Source of the DNA: Mesorhizobium loti
GTDB taxonomy: Bacteria > Pseudomonadota > Alphaproteobacteria > Rhizobiales > Rhizobiaceae
Length of the DNA: 64,000 bases
NCBI GenBank assembly: GCA_002356515.1
Contig: AP017605.1
Coordinates: forward strand, 3,791,001 to 3,855,000
Direction: 5' to 3'
Shown: positions 31,709 to 41,720 of the stretch, one piece after another
How positions within the stretch are numbered: position 1 is the stretch's first letter
How the letters are laid out: each line of letters opens with the position of its first letter
The notes under the pieces: generated by a model
Database searches by the model: none
What the model saw: the letters and a program-made list of their open reading frames with translations, nothing else
What the model was told of the DNA's origin: nothing
Made by a program: the position numbers and the translations under genes

Positions 31709-33133
31709 TCACTTGGCGATGGTCAGCCGCTCGATGTTCTGCACGATGGCATTGAACGCGTCGTTCAACTCGGAACCCGTGGCCGCCTCGTTATAGTGCT
31801 TTAGCGTGGACGTGTCCGCGGTCGAGCAATCCTGGAGCACGCTCTTCGCCTGATCCCGCTCGGTCGAAGTCATAGACGGATCGTCGAGGTCGAAGCCGAT
31901 GGTGAAGATCTCGATGCCGTCGCGCTTCATGTTGTCGCAGATGTTTTCGGCATTGCTTCGCGACATCTGGCCTGCATTCTGCGATCTGGGCGCGCCGCGT
32001 CTGCCGGCAAAGGCCGTGTTGAACTGGCCGTCCGTCATCAGGATGGCGACCTTGCCGACTTTCCTACTGTCAAAATTGGCGGGGCCGGCACCCAGCCTGG
32101 CGTCGACGATCGTCGAGCGCCAGTTGGGTGAAAGCATGTAGTAGCCCCATTGCACGGCAATGCCGCCTGCGGTCACGCCACCCGCCTTGAAACTCGCAAT
32201 GGTGTTCAGCAATTTCTGCTTGTCGGCTGAGAGCGGAATGAGCTCCGGCTTCGGACAGCTTCCCATACGATCGTCACGATTGATCTTGGCGAGATAGGTC
32301 TTGCCCTGGTTGTTCAGGCGCGGCGCCGACGGCCCGTCGGACGAATAATCGGCATAGCCATCCTTGTCCTTGCGCTCGGTGGCACAATTGTCGGGCCGCG
32401 TGGGCACGGATGAGTCCACCTGGATCGGCGTATCCACCGGTGGCGGCAGATTCGAGCCTCCTGGCTGCTCAACGAAAACGCTGTCCGCGAGGCCGCCTGT
32501 ATTCACCGCCTCGGCATAGGGAACAATGGCCACGCGCACGCGCGGATTCTTTGGATCGATGTTGTTGTCCAGCAGGTCCTCGACAGCCGCCGAAGCGGCC
32601 GTTTGCAGGTCACCGATCTTGTCGGTCTTGGCCCACCAGTTGGCGGCCATCGATCCGGTCACATCGAGCATCATCGCCACTTCGATGGTCTTGTCCGAAT
32701 AAAGCGATGTTGTCGACGCGGTGACGCGCTTCGTGTCGCCCATGCCGAAGACCGGGAAGAACACGGCGACATCGACGTGGACGTCCGCCTGCACCGTGTT
32801 GGCGGTCCTGTCGACAACAAGCTTGTCGAGCACGATCTGGTCGGGTTGCAGAATGCCCGCCATGCTGTTGGCCACGAGAAAGTTCTGCACCGCCTTGCTG
32901 GCATCGGCTTCCTTGATGACCCCGGTCGTCAGGTCGCGCGCCGTCGATGTCACCGCGGCGTCGACGACGCCCTGCAGGCTCGATTTGGCGTTGTAGAGCT
33001 GCGAGATGTTGACCGAGAAGCCGGCGGCCAGCGCCAAGACCGAGGCAGCAAAGCCGAACAGGATTGTGAAATTTCCACCGCTGTGTCTGGCGAACCCGCC
33101 GACCGCGTGAACAAGACCCCCGTAATTTCGCAT
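31709..33133 (-). CDS. TadG-like pilus-assembly protein with vWA domain
   Basis: A 474-residue membrane-anchored protein. The N terminus (SGGNFTILFGFAASVLALAAGFSVN) is the TadE/TadG-type prepilin-like anchor. A von Willebrand A domain follows with the metal site DVTGS at residues 157-161 (Thr in place of the first Ser), an acidic Pro-rich insert, and VAILMTDGQFNTAF. It should face the periplasm. No other tad/flp gene is in the window, so this is a stand-alone member. Confidence 0.85.
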   Translation of the reverse strand: MRNYGGLVHAVGGFARHSGGNFTILFGFAASVLALAAGFSVNISQLYNAKSSLQGVVDAAVTSTARDLTTGVIKEADASKAVQNFLVANSMAGILQPDQIVLDKLVVDRTANTVQADVHVDVAVFFPVFGMGDTKRVTASTTSLYSDKTIEVAMMLDVTGSMAANWWAKTDKIGDLQTAASAAVEDLLDNNIDPKNPRVRVAIVPYAEAVNTGGLADSVFVEQPGGSNLPPPVDTPIQVDSSVPTRPDNCATERKDKDGYADYSSDGPSAPRLNNQGKTYLAKINRDDRMGSCPKPELIPLSADKQKLLNTIASFKAGGVTAGGIAVQWGYYMLSPNWRSTIVDARLGAGPANFDSRKVGKVAILMTDGQFNTAFAGRRGAPRSQNAGQMSRSNAENICDNMKRDGIEIFTIGFDLDDPSMTSTERDQAKSVLQDCSTADTSTLKHYNEAATGSELNDAFNAIVQNIERLTIAK

Positions 33134-33446
33134 CCAACAGCCTCCGCATGCCTCGGCCTCGTCGCCGCAGTGAGGGCAATGCAGGATTCCGGCCGGAAGC
33201 CGCTCGTCGGGCGCCGGAACTAAGCCCTAGACAATCAATCTGTTGTTTTTGTTGGATTTCGCTCTTTACAAAGGTGAATGACCGGTAAACGGGAGAACGC
33301 GGTTTCTGCGGCGTTTAGGGATCGCTTACCATGCTCGAATCGAGGCGATGGCGGAATGCTCCATAACGTCCTGTTGCGGCACAGGCCTTCTGTGCCGAAG
33401 CGGGCCAACCGTCCCGAGGTTGTGAAACACAAAACGGTACGAAGGA
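33134..33446. other. Gap of 313 bases
   Basis: It lies between the transglutaminase gene and the TadG-like gene, both on the minus strand, so it should contain the TadG-like promoter. An eight-base hairpin CGGCACAG/CTGTGCCG is present at 33377-33397. I see no gene. Confidence 0.4.
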
Positions 33447-34316
33447 CTAAGCGAGCATCTGTGCGCTGACCGTCCGGTCGATGCCGTGATGGGGCGGATT
33501 GAACAAATTGCCCTCCTGCTCATAGGTCCACACCTTGAACAGGCTGAGCCGGTGCGGGCCGAAGCTGTGCAGCAAGGGCACGTCGGTGGCGTCGCGGCCG
33601 CGCGCGATGACGACGCGGCCGGTCCTCGGCCGGTTGTGGCGTGGATCGAACGTGTACCACTTGCCGTCGAGGAACACTTCCATCCAGGCCGAGAAGTCCA
33701 TCGGCGCCGGATCGATCGGCACGCCGATGTCGCCGAGATAGCCGTTCACATAACGCGCCGGAATGTTCATGCAGCGGCAGAGCGTGATCGCCAGATGGGC
33801 GAAGTCGCGGCAGACGCCGACCCGTTCCTCATGCGCCTGTGCCGCCGTGCGGGTCGAACGCGCATAGCCGTAGCCGAATGACAGCCGGTTGTGGACATAG
33901 TCGACGATCGCCTGCACCCGCGCCCAGCCGGAGGGAACATGACCAAACAACTGCCAGGCGAGATGGCTGAGATGATCGGTCTCGCAATAGCGACTGCCCA
34001 AGAGATAGCCGAGCACCTCGTCGGGCAATTCGGCTACCGGCATTTCCCGGGCCAGCGTGTTGACCTCGTCCGTCTCGCCACTGTCTTCGATCACTGCATC
34101 GTAGAGGATGCGAAAGGTGCCGGCCGGTGCGGTGAAGCGGCGGCAGCCATTGCCATGCAGATCCTGGTAGAGCCTGGTCGGCACCGAAGGCGATGTCAGC
34201 ACCCGCGTCTGCCGCTTGATGTCGGCCTGCCTGTCCTTGTGGATCTCGAGCAGCGAAATCACCGGAGTGGCCTCGGCGCATTCAATGGAGATTTCGTAGC
34301 CGAGCCGGATCAGCAT
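33447..34316 (-). CDS. Transglutaminase-like cysteine protease family protein
   Basis: A 289-residue protein beginning MLIRLGYEISIECAEATPV, with an N-terminal beta domain and a transglutaminase-like core. The nucleophile is C169 in GVCRDFAHLA and the Asp lies in YTFDPRHN. At the position before AWMEV, where many family members have the catalytic His, the residue is Ser (DFSAWMEVF); His in DPRHN may stand in. The start at 34316 has AAGGGGA upstream; the open frame continues far upstream but is unlike the family. Divergent from the HAD gene. Confidence 0.85.
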   Translation of the reverse strand: MLIRLGYEISIECAEATPVISLLEIHKDRQADIKRQTRVLTSPSVPTRLYQDLHGNGCRRFTAPAGTFRILYDAVIEDSGETDEVNTLAREMPVAELPDEVLGYLLGSRYCETDHLSHLAWQLFGHVPSGWARVQAIVDYVHNRLSFGYGYARSTRTAAQAHEERVGVCRDFAHLAITLCRCMNIPARYVNGYLGDIGVPIDPAPMDFSAWMEVFLDGKWYTFDPRHNRPRTGRVVIARGRDATDVPLLHSFGPHRLSLFKVWTYEQEGNLFNPPHHGIDRTVSAQMLA

Positions 34317-34485
34317 CGCAGGTCCCCTTCGATCGTCATGGAAAACAATGCCGTTGAAACGCCGCAAGCTGGCTGTGGTTCCCTGGATCGCCCGCAAAAT
34401 ACGCCCGCGTGCCTTTCCATGGCCGTACCTTGACGTTACGGTTGCACCCTCCCTCGACACACTCTCCCGGACTTCAAGGAAAATC

Positions 34486-35151
34486 ATGTTTGCTGGCAGA
34501 AAATTCGCCGCCTTTCTCTTCGATATGGACGGCACCCTCATCAATTCCATCGCCTCGGCTGAGCGGGTGTGGAGCGACTGGGCGCGCCGCCATGGCCTCG
34601 ACGTCGCCGCCTTCCTGCCGACAATCCATGGTGTGCGGGCGATCGAGACCATCACCAACCTTGCCCTTCCAGGCGTCGACCCGGCGCATGAAGCCTACCT
34701 GCTGCTGAAGGCCGAGGCCGCCGACCTGGATGGCATTGTCCCGATCGCCGGCGCCGTGGCCTTTCTCAAGGCGCTGCCAAGCGAAAGCTGGGCGATCGTC
34801 ACCTCGGCGCCACGCTCCCTGGCGCTTGCTCGCATGGAGGCTGCCGGCATTCCTGTCCCCGCGGTCATCGTTGCGGCGGAAGACGTTTCCCGTGGCAAGC
34901 CGGCGCCCGACTGCTTCCGGCTTGGCGCGCAACGGCTCGGCTTCGATGCGCGCGACTGCCTTGTGTTCGAGGATGCCCCGGCAGGCATCGCGGCGGCGGA
35001 GGCCGCCCAAGCCGCGGTCATGGTGATCAGCGCCACGCACTCGCACCCGCTGCCGACGCAGCATGCCGCTATCGCGGGCTACAACAATGTCGGCATCACC
35101 GTCGACGAGCGCGGCTGGCTGGCGATTGAGGCGCAGCGCAGCGCTGCTTGA
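34486..35151 (+). CDS. HAD-superfamily sugar phosphatase
   Basis: A 221-residue phosphatase with motif I DMDGTL (nucleophile Asp), a helical cap, motif II Thr in IVTSAP, motif III Lys in SRGKPAPD and motif IV VFEDAPAG. The pattern resembles YfbT/GPP-like sugar or glycerol phosphatases. The ATG at 34486 is preceded by AAGGA. The stop codon is the last base before a truncated palindromic repeat. Confidence 0.88.
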   Translation: MFAGRKFAAFLFDMDGTLINSIASAERVWSDWARRHGLDVAAFLPTIHGVRAIETITNLALPGVDPAHEAYLLLKAEAADLDGIVPIAGAVAFLKALPSESWAIVTSAPRSLALARMEAAGIPVPAVIVAAEDVSRGKPAPDCFRLGAQRLGFDARDCLVFEDAPAGIAAAEAAQAAVMVISATHSHPLPTQHAAIAGYNNVGITVDERGWLAIEAQRSAA

Positions 35152-35211
35152 GGCACCGGAGCGCGGGCAACCACCGTTTGCAGGCCGGCATCACCTGAAT
35201 ATCGGCGCACT
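35152..35211. repeat. Palindromic mosaic element, copy 3 (half copy)
   Basis: Only the right half of the family remains: ACCGTTTGCAGGCCGGCATC and CACCTGAATATCGGCGCAC match copy 2 at 56.2 kb nearly base for base. It fills the whole 60 bases between two convergent genes, reaching from the HAD stop to the stop of the SDHAF4-like gene. Confidence 0.8.
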
Positions 35212-35433
35212 CTAAAAATCGCTGGTCAGCCCTTTGACTTCCCAGTCGCCGTAGCGGCCGGGTTCCTTGCCGCCGCGGCCACCGATTTCCCGGGGCAGGG
35301 CGGCTTCCTTTTCGCGATATTCGGTGCGCCGTGCCTCGGCCTCCGCCAGTGCGCGCCGGGCTGCCGGCGTCAGCTCCTTCGGCGAGGCGTCGCCATCCGG
35401 ACTGGCGGGCGTTTTACTGGTTTCGTCGGTCAT
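35212..35433 (-). CDS. DUF1674 protein, SDHAF4-type succinate dehydrogenase assembly factor
   Basis: A 73-residue protein with a charged, disordered N terminus and the conserved ending GGRGGKEPGRYGDWEVKGLTSDF-like signature (the first and last parts are the family hallmark). Homologues bind the FAD-loaded SdhA subunit and aid complex II assembly. No sdh genes are in the window. The stop codon abuts the half palindromic element. Confidence 0.85.
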   Translation of the reverse strand: MTDETSKTPASPDGDASPKELTPAARRALAEAEARRTEYREKEAALPREIGGRGGKEPGRYGDWEVKGLTSDF

Positions 35434-35538
35434 GCGATATTCCGCGCGGATTGAAACAGGGGCAGGCGTTTCCCATCATATAGCCATGAACCCAAGACGA
35501 TCGACCCCTTTTTGCCACCGACACGACAGGAGCAGACG

Positions 35539-36558
35539 ATGAACACCCTTCGCACCGCCATGCTTCTTGCGGCGATGACGGCGCTGTTCATGGGCGTCGG
35601 CTTTCTGATCGGCGGTTCGGGCGGCATGATGATCGCGCTGGTGATCGCCGCCGGCACCAATCTGTTCAGCTACTGGAACGCCGACAAGATGGTGCTGTCG
35701 ATGAACCGCGCCGTCGAGGTCGACGAGAAGAACGCGCCTGAATATTACGCCATCGTCCAGGCACTGGCCAAGCAGGCCGGGCTGCCGATGCCGAAGACCT
35801 ACCTGATCGACAATCCGCAGCCCAACGCCTTCGCCACCGGCCGCAACCCGCAGAACGCGGCGGTCGCTGCCTCCACCGGCCTGCTGCAGCGGCTGACCCA
35901 TGAAGAGGTCGCGGCCGTGATGGCGCACGAGCTCGCGCATGTGCAGCATCGCGACACGCTGACCATGACCATCGTCGCCACCTTTGCCGGCGCCATCTCG
36001 ATGCTGGGCAATTTCGCCTTCTTCCTCGGCGGCAACCGCGACAACAACCCGTTCGGCTTTGTCGGCGTGCTGGCGGCGATGATCGTGGCGCCTTTTGCCG
36101 CCATGATCGTGCAGATGGCGGTCAGCCGCACCCGCGAATACGAGGCCGACCGGCGTGGCGCCGAAATCTGTGGACACCCGCTGTGGCTGGCATCGGCGCT
36201 TGACAAGATCGCCCGTGGAGCAGAACGCATCCCCAACCCCGATGCGGAGCGCAATCCGGCGATGGCGCATCTCTTCATCATCAATCCCCTGCACGGCGAG
36301 CGCATGGACAATCTGTTCTCCACCCACCCGAGCACCGACAACCGCATCGCCGCTTTGCAGGAAATGGCACGGCAGATGGCAGGCGGCAGCACCCAGGCCG
36401 CGCCGCGCCAGGCGCCGGCGCCCCGGCAGGCCGAGGAGCAACAGCCGTCCGGTCCGTGGGGTCAGGCGCCTCAAGCAGAACAGCCGTTGGAGCCGGCCGC
36501 GCCGAAGCCCAACCCATGGGGACGCAACCCGACCGGGCCTAAAGGCCGCTGGTCGTGA
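35539..36558 (+). CDS. htpX: Membrane metalloprotease HtpX
   Basis: A 339-residue M48 peptidase that degrades misfolded inner-membrane proteins. Two N-terminal membrane helices, the zinc motif HELAH (H130, E131, H134), two more hydrophobic segments and the third ligand in REYEADRRG are visible. A Pro/Gln/Ala-rich tail of about 60 residues follows the enzymatic core, longer than in E. coli HtpX. The ATG at 35539 has AGGAG upstream. It overlaps the rsmB-like gene by four bases. Confidence 0.95.
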   Translation: MNTLRTAMLLAAMTALFMGVGFLIGGSGGMMIALVIAAGTNLFSYWNADKMVLSMNRAVEVDEKNAPEYYAIVQALAKQAGLPMPKTYLIDNPQPNAFATGRNPQNAAVAASTGLLQRLTHEEVAAVMAHELAHVQHRDTLTMTIVATFAGAISMLGNFAFFLGGNRDNNPFGFVGVLAAMIVAPFAAMIVQMAVSRTREYEADRRGAEICGHPLWLASALDKIARGAERIPNPDAERNPAMAHLFIINPLHGERMDNLFSTHPSTDNRIAALQEMARQMAGGSTQAAPRQAPAPRQAEEQQPSGPWGQAPQAEQPLEPAAPKPNPWGRNPTGPKGRWS

Positions 36559-37937
36559 GCGTGGGAGCACCTCGGCGCACAGGCTCAGGCGATCAGGACC
36601 ATAAAGACGGCGGCGAATTCGTCGCCGGCCTTGCCGCCCGCAAGGCAGCGGCGCGGCTGCTTGCCGCCGTCATCGACGCCAGGACGCCGCTCGACGGATT
36701 GACCGACCACGAAAACGGCCACCCGCAATACAAAGCGCTCGATTTGCGTGACCGCGGCCTGGTGCGTGCCATCCTGGTCACCGCGCTGCGCTTCCGCATG
36801 ACCATTGCGGGGCTGCTGGCGCGACGCCTGGAAAAGCCCTTGCCGCCCAACGCCACCGCTTTGTCGCACATACTGCATGTAGCGGCGGCACAAATCCTGT
36901 TCCTCGACATTCCCGACAGCGCCGCTGTCGACCTCGCGGTGACGCACGCCAAGTCCGATCCACGCACGCAGCGCTTTTCCGGCCTCGTCAACGGCGTGCT
37001 GCGCACCCTGGCACGTGCCAAGGACACTGAACTGCCGAAGGCTCTTGCCGCCACCGACGAAGCGCCAAAATGGTTTTCCGACCGGCTGAAAGCCTCCTAT
37101 GGCCCTGATAAGGCCAGGCAGATTCTCGCAGCCCATCGCGTTGAGGCGCCGGTCGACTTCTCGGTCAAGGCCGATCCCGAACTCTGGGCCGAAAGGCTCG
37201 GCGGCATCGTCTTGCCCACCGGCACGGTGCGCGTGGAAAACCTTGCCGGGGCCGTCACCGAACTGCCCGGCTTCGCGGAAGGCGCGTGGTGGGTCCAGGA
37301 TGCCGCCGCCAGTCTGCCGGCACGGCTGTTCGGCGATGTCAGGGGGTTGCGTGTCGCCGATCTCTGCGCCGCGCCTGGCGGCAAGACCGCCCAGCTGATC
37401 CTGGCCGGCGCCAGGGTCACCGCCGTCGACACCTCGAAGAACCGGCTGGCCCGGCTGACGCAGAATCTCGACCGCCTCGGCCTGTCGGCCGAAATCATCC
37501 AGGCCGACCTCCTCAAATACGAGCCGGAGGAGCTGTTCGACGCCGTGCTGCTCGATGCGCCCTGCTCGTCGACCGGCACGGTGCGCCGGCACCCCGACGT
37601 GCCATGGACCAAGACGGCGGCCGATGTCGAAAAGCTCGCCGACCTGCAAGGGCGGTTGCTCGCCCGTGCCGTCACGCTGGTTAGGCCCGGCGGCCGGATC
37701 GTCTTTTCCAATTGTTCGCTCGACCCACTCGAAGGCGAAGACCTGCATCGTGCTTTTCTCAAGGACACAGCGGCGGTCGTCGACGATCCGCTGCAGCAGG
37801 GCGAGGTCGCTGGCGTCGATTCGTTCCTGACGGCGCAAGGCACGCTGCGCACCACGCCCGCCGATCTCGACCTCGGTGCCGCGGAGCGCTCGGGCCTTGA
37901 CGGCTTCTTCGCCGCCCGCATGCGCCGAGCCGGCTAA
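36555..37937 (+). CDS. rsmB: RsmB/NOP-family 16S rRNA (cytosine-5) methyltransferase
   Basis: A 460-residue enzyme with an N-terminal NusB-like domain ([20 protein letters not shown]) and a SAM methyltransferase domain with [14 protein letters not shown]. The two cysteines of the m5C mechanism are C337 in DAPCSSTG and C387 in SNCSLDP. It starts with GTG and overlaps the htpX stop as GTGA, which suggests coupled translation. A palindromic repeat begins at the base after its stop codon. Confidence 0.9.
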   Translation: MSVGAPRRTGSGDQDHKDGGEFVAGLAARKAAARLLAAVIDARTPLDGLTDHENGHPQYKALDLRDRGLVRAILVTALRFRMTIAGLLARRLEKPLPPNATALSHILHVAAAQILFLDIPDSAAVDLAVTHAKSDPRTQRFSGLVNGVLRTLARAKDTELPKALAATDEAPKWFSDRLKASYGPDKARQILAAHRVEAPVDFSVKADPELWAERLGGIVLPTGTVRVENLAGAVTELPGFAEGAWWVQDAAASLPARLFGDVRGLRVADLCAAPGGKTAQLILAGARVTAVDTSKNRLARLTQNLDRLGLSAEIIQADLLKYEPEELFDAVLLDAPCSSTGTVRRHPDVPWTKTAADVEKLADLQGRLLARAVTLVRPGGRIVFSNCSLDPLEGEDLHRAFLKDTAAVVDDPLQQGEVAGVDSFLTAQGTLRTTPADLDLGAAERSGLDGFFAARMRRAG

Positions 37938-37985
37938 TGCATGTCGCCCAAAAGTGCGTAGCGGTTTTGGGGTGACGACATGCAT
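37938..37985. repeat. 48-bp palindromic intergenic element with TGCATGTCG ends
   Basis: TGCATGTCG (37938-37946) pairs with CGACATGCA (37976-37984), and inside them CCCAAAA pairs with TTTTGGG. I recognise this as a common short repeat of rhizobial intergenic DNA. It starts at the base after the rsmB stop. Only one copy is in the window. Confidence 0.75.
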
Positions 37986-38160
37986 GTAACAAAAACAAAT
38001 CGCGTCGCATCGCGCGGCGCTATTTGAGTTAACCGGCAGAATTTGCTGACTTTTTTAGGGAGGGTATCGGGCACCGACCCCATTCCCAGGAATTCGCCTT
38101 CGCACGACTCGTTCAATCATGTAAACTCCGCACCGGGGTAGAGGACGACCAGGAGGGCTT

Positions 38161-39885
38161 TTGGCACTCGTTGCCAGCAACACGACGCGTCTGTGGACGC
38201 TGGTCGCGAAGGAGTTCTGGCGCAAGACGCGCCGGCGCCTGCGTGCCGGGCCGGTCTATCGCTGGCGCTATTCCGGCCGCACGCCCGAACGTGTCCTGAT
38301 CGCACCACCGGACCTGCGCCTCGCCGACCCGCAGATCGCGCTCGAGATCTATTACGGCCGCTATCCCCTGTCGGGGCATCTGGTCGAGACCGGCGGCAAG
38401 TCGCCTTTCCAGATCAACGTGCCCAATCATGGCTGGCAAAAGACGCTGCATGGTTTTCGCTGGCTGCGCCACATGCGCGCCGCGGGCACCGAGCTTGCCG
38501 CCGCCAATGCGCGTGCCCTGGTGTCCGACTGGATCGCCATGCATGGCAACAACATTGCCGGCATCGCCTGGGAGCCCGGGACGACGGCCAAGCGCATCAT
38601 CGCCTGGCTGCAGCATTCCTCCGTCGTGCTGCAGGGCGCCGAATTCCCCTTCTACCGCGCCTTCTTGAAGTCGCTGGCCGTCCAGATCCGCTATCTCAGG
38701 TCGATGGCGCGTGAAATGCCAGACGGCAAGGACCGGCTGCGCGCCCGCATAGCACTTGCCTTCGCCGCTCTGTCCCTGCCGGCGCCGGCTTCGGCGCTGC
38801 GCGGCGCCACCCGCAACCTCGCCGAGGAACTCAACCGCCAGATCCTTGCCGACGGCGGCCACATCTCACGCAATCCGATGACGGTTCTGGAGATCCTCGC
38901 CGACCTTTTGCCGCTGCGCCAGACCTACGCCAACCAGGCGGAGGCCCCACCGCAGGCACTGATCGGCGCCATCGACCGCATGCTGCCGGCGCTGCGCTTC
39001 TTCCGCCACCAGGATGGCAGCCTTGCCCGCTTCAACGGCATGGGCGCCACCATCCATGACCGCATCGCCACCATATTGCGCCATGACGACACTGCCGGCG
39101 CGCCGCTGCTGCACGCGCCGCATTCGGGCTATGAGCGGCTGTCAATGGGCGGGGTCACGGTCATCGCCGACACCGGCCTGCCGCCGCCGGTCGACGTGTC
39201 CAACGCCGCGCACGCCGGCTGCCTTGCCTTCGAACTGTCGTCCGGCCGCCAGCACTATATCGTCAATGCCGGCATCGACACCTATGGCGCCGCCGAGTTC
39301 CGGCCGCTGGCCCGCGCCACCGCCGCGCACTCGACCGCCACCATCAACGACACCTCGTCGGCGCGCTTCAGCCATTCGCTGCGCGTCAACGACCTGCTCG
39401 GTTCGCCGCTGATCGGCGGCCCGCAGAATGTGCAGTGCAAGCGCATCGACCAGAAGGGCGTCCAGGGTTTCATTGCCCGTCATGACGGCTATGTCCCGCG
39501 TTTCGGCTTCCTGCATGAGCGTGAGCTGAAGCTGTCTACGAATGGCAACGTGCTGGCCGGCAGGGACCGGTTTCAGCGCCCCGGCAATGCCGCGATCCGC
39601 AACAATGGCCGTGACTTCATCACCGTGCGCTTCCATGTCCATCCCGACATCAACCTTTTGCAGGACGAGCACGACCGCCTGGTGCTGACCGCCGACCAGG
39701 CCGACAGCTGGGTATTCACCGCAAGCGAAGTGGTGCCCGAGGTCGAGGAATCGATCTATTTCGCCGGTCTTGGTGGACCGCGCCGAAGCCGGCAGATCGT
39801 GCTTGCCTTCAAGGCGTCCGACGTGTCCGAAGTCCACTGGCAGCTGACGCGAACCAGCATCGCCGGTTATCCCGAAAACAACTGA
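38161..39885 (+). CDS. Heparinase II/III-like protein
   Basis: A 574-residue protein with an N-terminal alpha-helical toroid region and a C-terminal beta-sandwich (HSTATINDTSSARF region onward), as in the heparinase II/III family of polysaccharide lyases. It has no clear signal peptide. The start is a TTG at 38161 with a strong AGGAGG five bases upstream. The order rsmB, this gene, purH is one I associate with rhizobial genomes. The substrate is unknown; a role in cell-surface or intracellular glycan turnover is inference. Confidence 0.85.
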   Translation: MALVASNTTRLWTLVAKEFWRKTRRRLRAGPVYRWRYSGRTPERVLIAPPDLRLADPQIALEIYYGRYPLSGHLVETGGKSPFQINVPNHGWQKTLHGFRWLRHMRAAGTELAAANARALVSDWIAMHGNNIAGIAWEPGTTAKRIIAWLQHSSVVLQGAEFPFYRAFLKSLAVQIRYLRSMAREMPDGKDRLRARIALAFAALSLPAPASALRGATRNLAEELNRQILADGGHISRNPMTVLEILADLLPLRQTYANQAEAPPQALIGAIDRMLPALRFFRHQDGSLARFNGMGATIHDRIATILRHDDTAGAPLLHAPHSGYERLSMGGVTVIADTGLPPPVDVSNAAHAGCLAFELSSGRQHYIVNAGIDTYGAAEFRPLARATAAHSTATINDTSSARFSHSLRVNDLLGSPLIGGPQNVQCKRIDQKGVQGFIARHDGYVPRFGFLHERELKLSTNGNVLAGRDRFQRPGNAAIRNNGRDFITVRFHVHPDINLLQDEHDRLVLTADQADSWVFTASEVVPEVEESIYFAGLGGPRRSRQIVLAFKASDVSEVHWQLTRTSIAGYPENN

Positions 39886-39969
39886 GGCGGCCCAGGCCGG
39901 TTTGATTTCCAGGCGTCATGTGCTACGGCGCGGGCATCCACCACACCAGCCGTGAAAGGCCGCCAGCCC

Positions 39970-41586
39970 ATGGCCGTCGCCGCCAAGAACATTCCCGCTC
40001 CGGATCTCGTCCCGGTCCGTCGTGCCTTGCTCTCCGTTTTCGACAAGACCGGCCTCATCGACTTCGCCAGGGCATTGGCCGCGGCCGGTGTCGAGCTGGT
40101 CTCGACCGGCGGCACCGCCAAGGCTCTCGCCGAGGCGGGCCTGGCGGTGCGCGACGTCTCCGAGCTCACCGGCTTTCCCGAGATCATGGATGGCCGCGTC
40201 AAGACGCTGCATCCTTCCGTGCACGGCGCACTGCTTGGCGTGCGCGACGACCCCGAGCATGCGGCGGCAATGCGCAAACACCGCATCGAGCCGATCGATC
40301 TCCTCGTCTCCAATCTCTATCCGTTCGAGGAAGTCCGCCGCTCCGGCGCCGACTATGCATCGATCGTCGAGAACATCGACATTGGCGGCCCGGCGATGAT
40401 CCGCGCCTCGGCCAAGAACCACGCCTACGTCGCCATCGTCACCGACCCAGGCGACTATGCCTCGGTGCTGAACGCACTGGAGATGAACATCGGCTCGCTG
40501 TCGCTGGATTTCCGCAAGAAGCTGGCAGCCAAGGCCTTTGCCCGCACCGCCAGCTATGACGCGGCGATCTCCGGCTGGTTCGCTGAGGCGCTGGAGATCG
40601 AGCATCCGACCTGGCGCGCCTTCGGCGGCAGGCTGGCCGAGGTGATGCGCTATGGCGAAAACCCGCACCAGGGCGCCGGCTTCTACGTCAATGGCGACAA
40701 GCGGCCGGGCGTCGCCACGGCGCGGCAATTGCAGGGCAAGCAGCTCTCCTACAACAACATCAACGACACCGACGCCGCCTTCGAACTGGCCGGCGAGTTC
40801 GATCCCAGCCGCTCCGCCGCTGTGGCGATCATCAAGCACGCCAACCCCTGTGGCGTCGCCGAGGGCGCCTCGCTGAAATCGGCCTATGCCAAGGCGCTGG
40901 CTTGCGACCCGGTCTCGGCCTTCGGCGGCATCGTCGCTGTGAATCGCACCCTCGACGCCGAGGCGGCGGAAGAAATCGTGAAGACCTTTACCGAGGTGAT
41001 CATCGCGCCCGATGCGACGGACGAAGCGGTGGCGATCGTTGCCGCGAAGAAGAACCTGCGCCTGCTGGTCACCGGCGGCCTGCCGGATCCGCGCTCGCCC
41101 GGCACGACGGTCAAATCCGTTGCGGGCGGCCTGCTCGTCCAGGGCCGGGACAACGCCGTGGTCGACGACCTCGAACTGAAAGTGGTGACCAAGCGGGCGC
41201 CGACACCGGCGGAGATGGCCGATCTCAAATTCGCCTTCCGCGTTGCCAAGCACGTCAAGTCGAACGCCATCGTCTACGCCAAAGACGGCGCCACCGTCGG
41301 CATCGGCGCCGGCCAGATGAGCCGCGTCGATTCCTCCCGCATCGCCGCCCGCAAGGCGCTCGATGCGGCGGAAGCAGCAGGCATGGCCGAACCGCTGACC
41401 AAGGGCTCGGTCGTCGCCTCCGACGCCTTTTTCCCCTTCGCCGACGGCCTGCTTGCCGCGGTCGCAGCCGGCGCCACCGCCGTGATCCAGCCGGGCGGCT
41501 CGATGAACGACAAGGACGTCATTGCGGCGGCCGATGAACACGGTATTGCGATGGTGTTTACCGGGGTCAGGCATTTCCGGCACTGA
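39970..41586 (+). CDS. purH: Bifunctional AICAR transformylase / IMP cyclohydrolase
   Basis: A 538-residue enzyme doing the last two steps of IMP synthesis. The N-terminal MGS-like cyclohydrolase domain has [13 protein letters not shown] and STGGTAKAL; the transformylase domain has [18 protein letters not shown] and the C-terminal [20 protein letters not shown]. Length is normal. The ATG at 39970 fits the family best; an in-frame GTG at 39952 is possible. It is followed by a GC-rich palindromic repeat. Confidence 0.97.
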   Translation: MAVAAKNIPAPDLVPVRRALLSVFDKTGLIDFARALAAAGVELVSTGGTAKALAEAGLAVRDVSELTGFPEIMDGRVKTLHPSVHGALLGVRDDPEHAAAMRKHRIEPIDLLVSNLYPFEEVRRSGADYASIVENIDIGGPAMIRASAKNHAYVAIVTDPGDYASVLNALEMNIGSLSLDFRKKLAAKAFARTASYDAAISGWFAEALEIEHPTWRAFGGRLAEVMRYGENPHQGAGFYVNGDKRPGVATARQLQGKQLSYNNINDTDAAFELAGEFDPSRSAAVAIIKHANPCGVAEGASLKSAYAKALACDPVSAFGGIVAVNRTLDAEAAEEIVKTFTEVIIAPDATDEAVAIVAAKKNLRLLVTGGLPDPRSPGTTVKSVAGGLLVQGRDNAVVDDLELKVVTKRAPTPAEMADLKFAFRVAKHVKSNAIVYAKDGATVGIGAGQMSRVDSSRIAARKALDAAEAAGMAEPLTKGSVVASDAFFPFADGLLAAVAAGATAVIQPGGSMNDKDVIAAADEHGIAMVFTGVRHFRH

Positions 41587-41591
41587 GCGCG

Positions 41592-41716
41592 TTTACCCTC
41601 CCCTCGATGGGGAGGGTCGGTGCGCTCGCTTGCGAGCGCGCCGGGGTGGGGTGATGGCGCTGCCCCCCACCCCGCTCCGCTTCGCGGATCGACCCTCCCC
41701 ACAAGGGGGAGGGTAA
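41592..41716. repeat. GC-rich palindromic repeat, copy 1
   Basis: About 125 bases of nested hairpins: CCCTCCCC/GGGGAGGG, GCGCTCGC/GCGAGCGC, GGGGTGGGG/CCCCACCCC and ACCCTCCCC/GGGGAGGGT. It fills the gap between the convergent purH and UMF1-type transporter genes and could terminate both. A second copy in the same orientation is at 43235. Confidence 0.75.
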
Positions 41717-41720
41717 GGCA

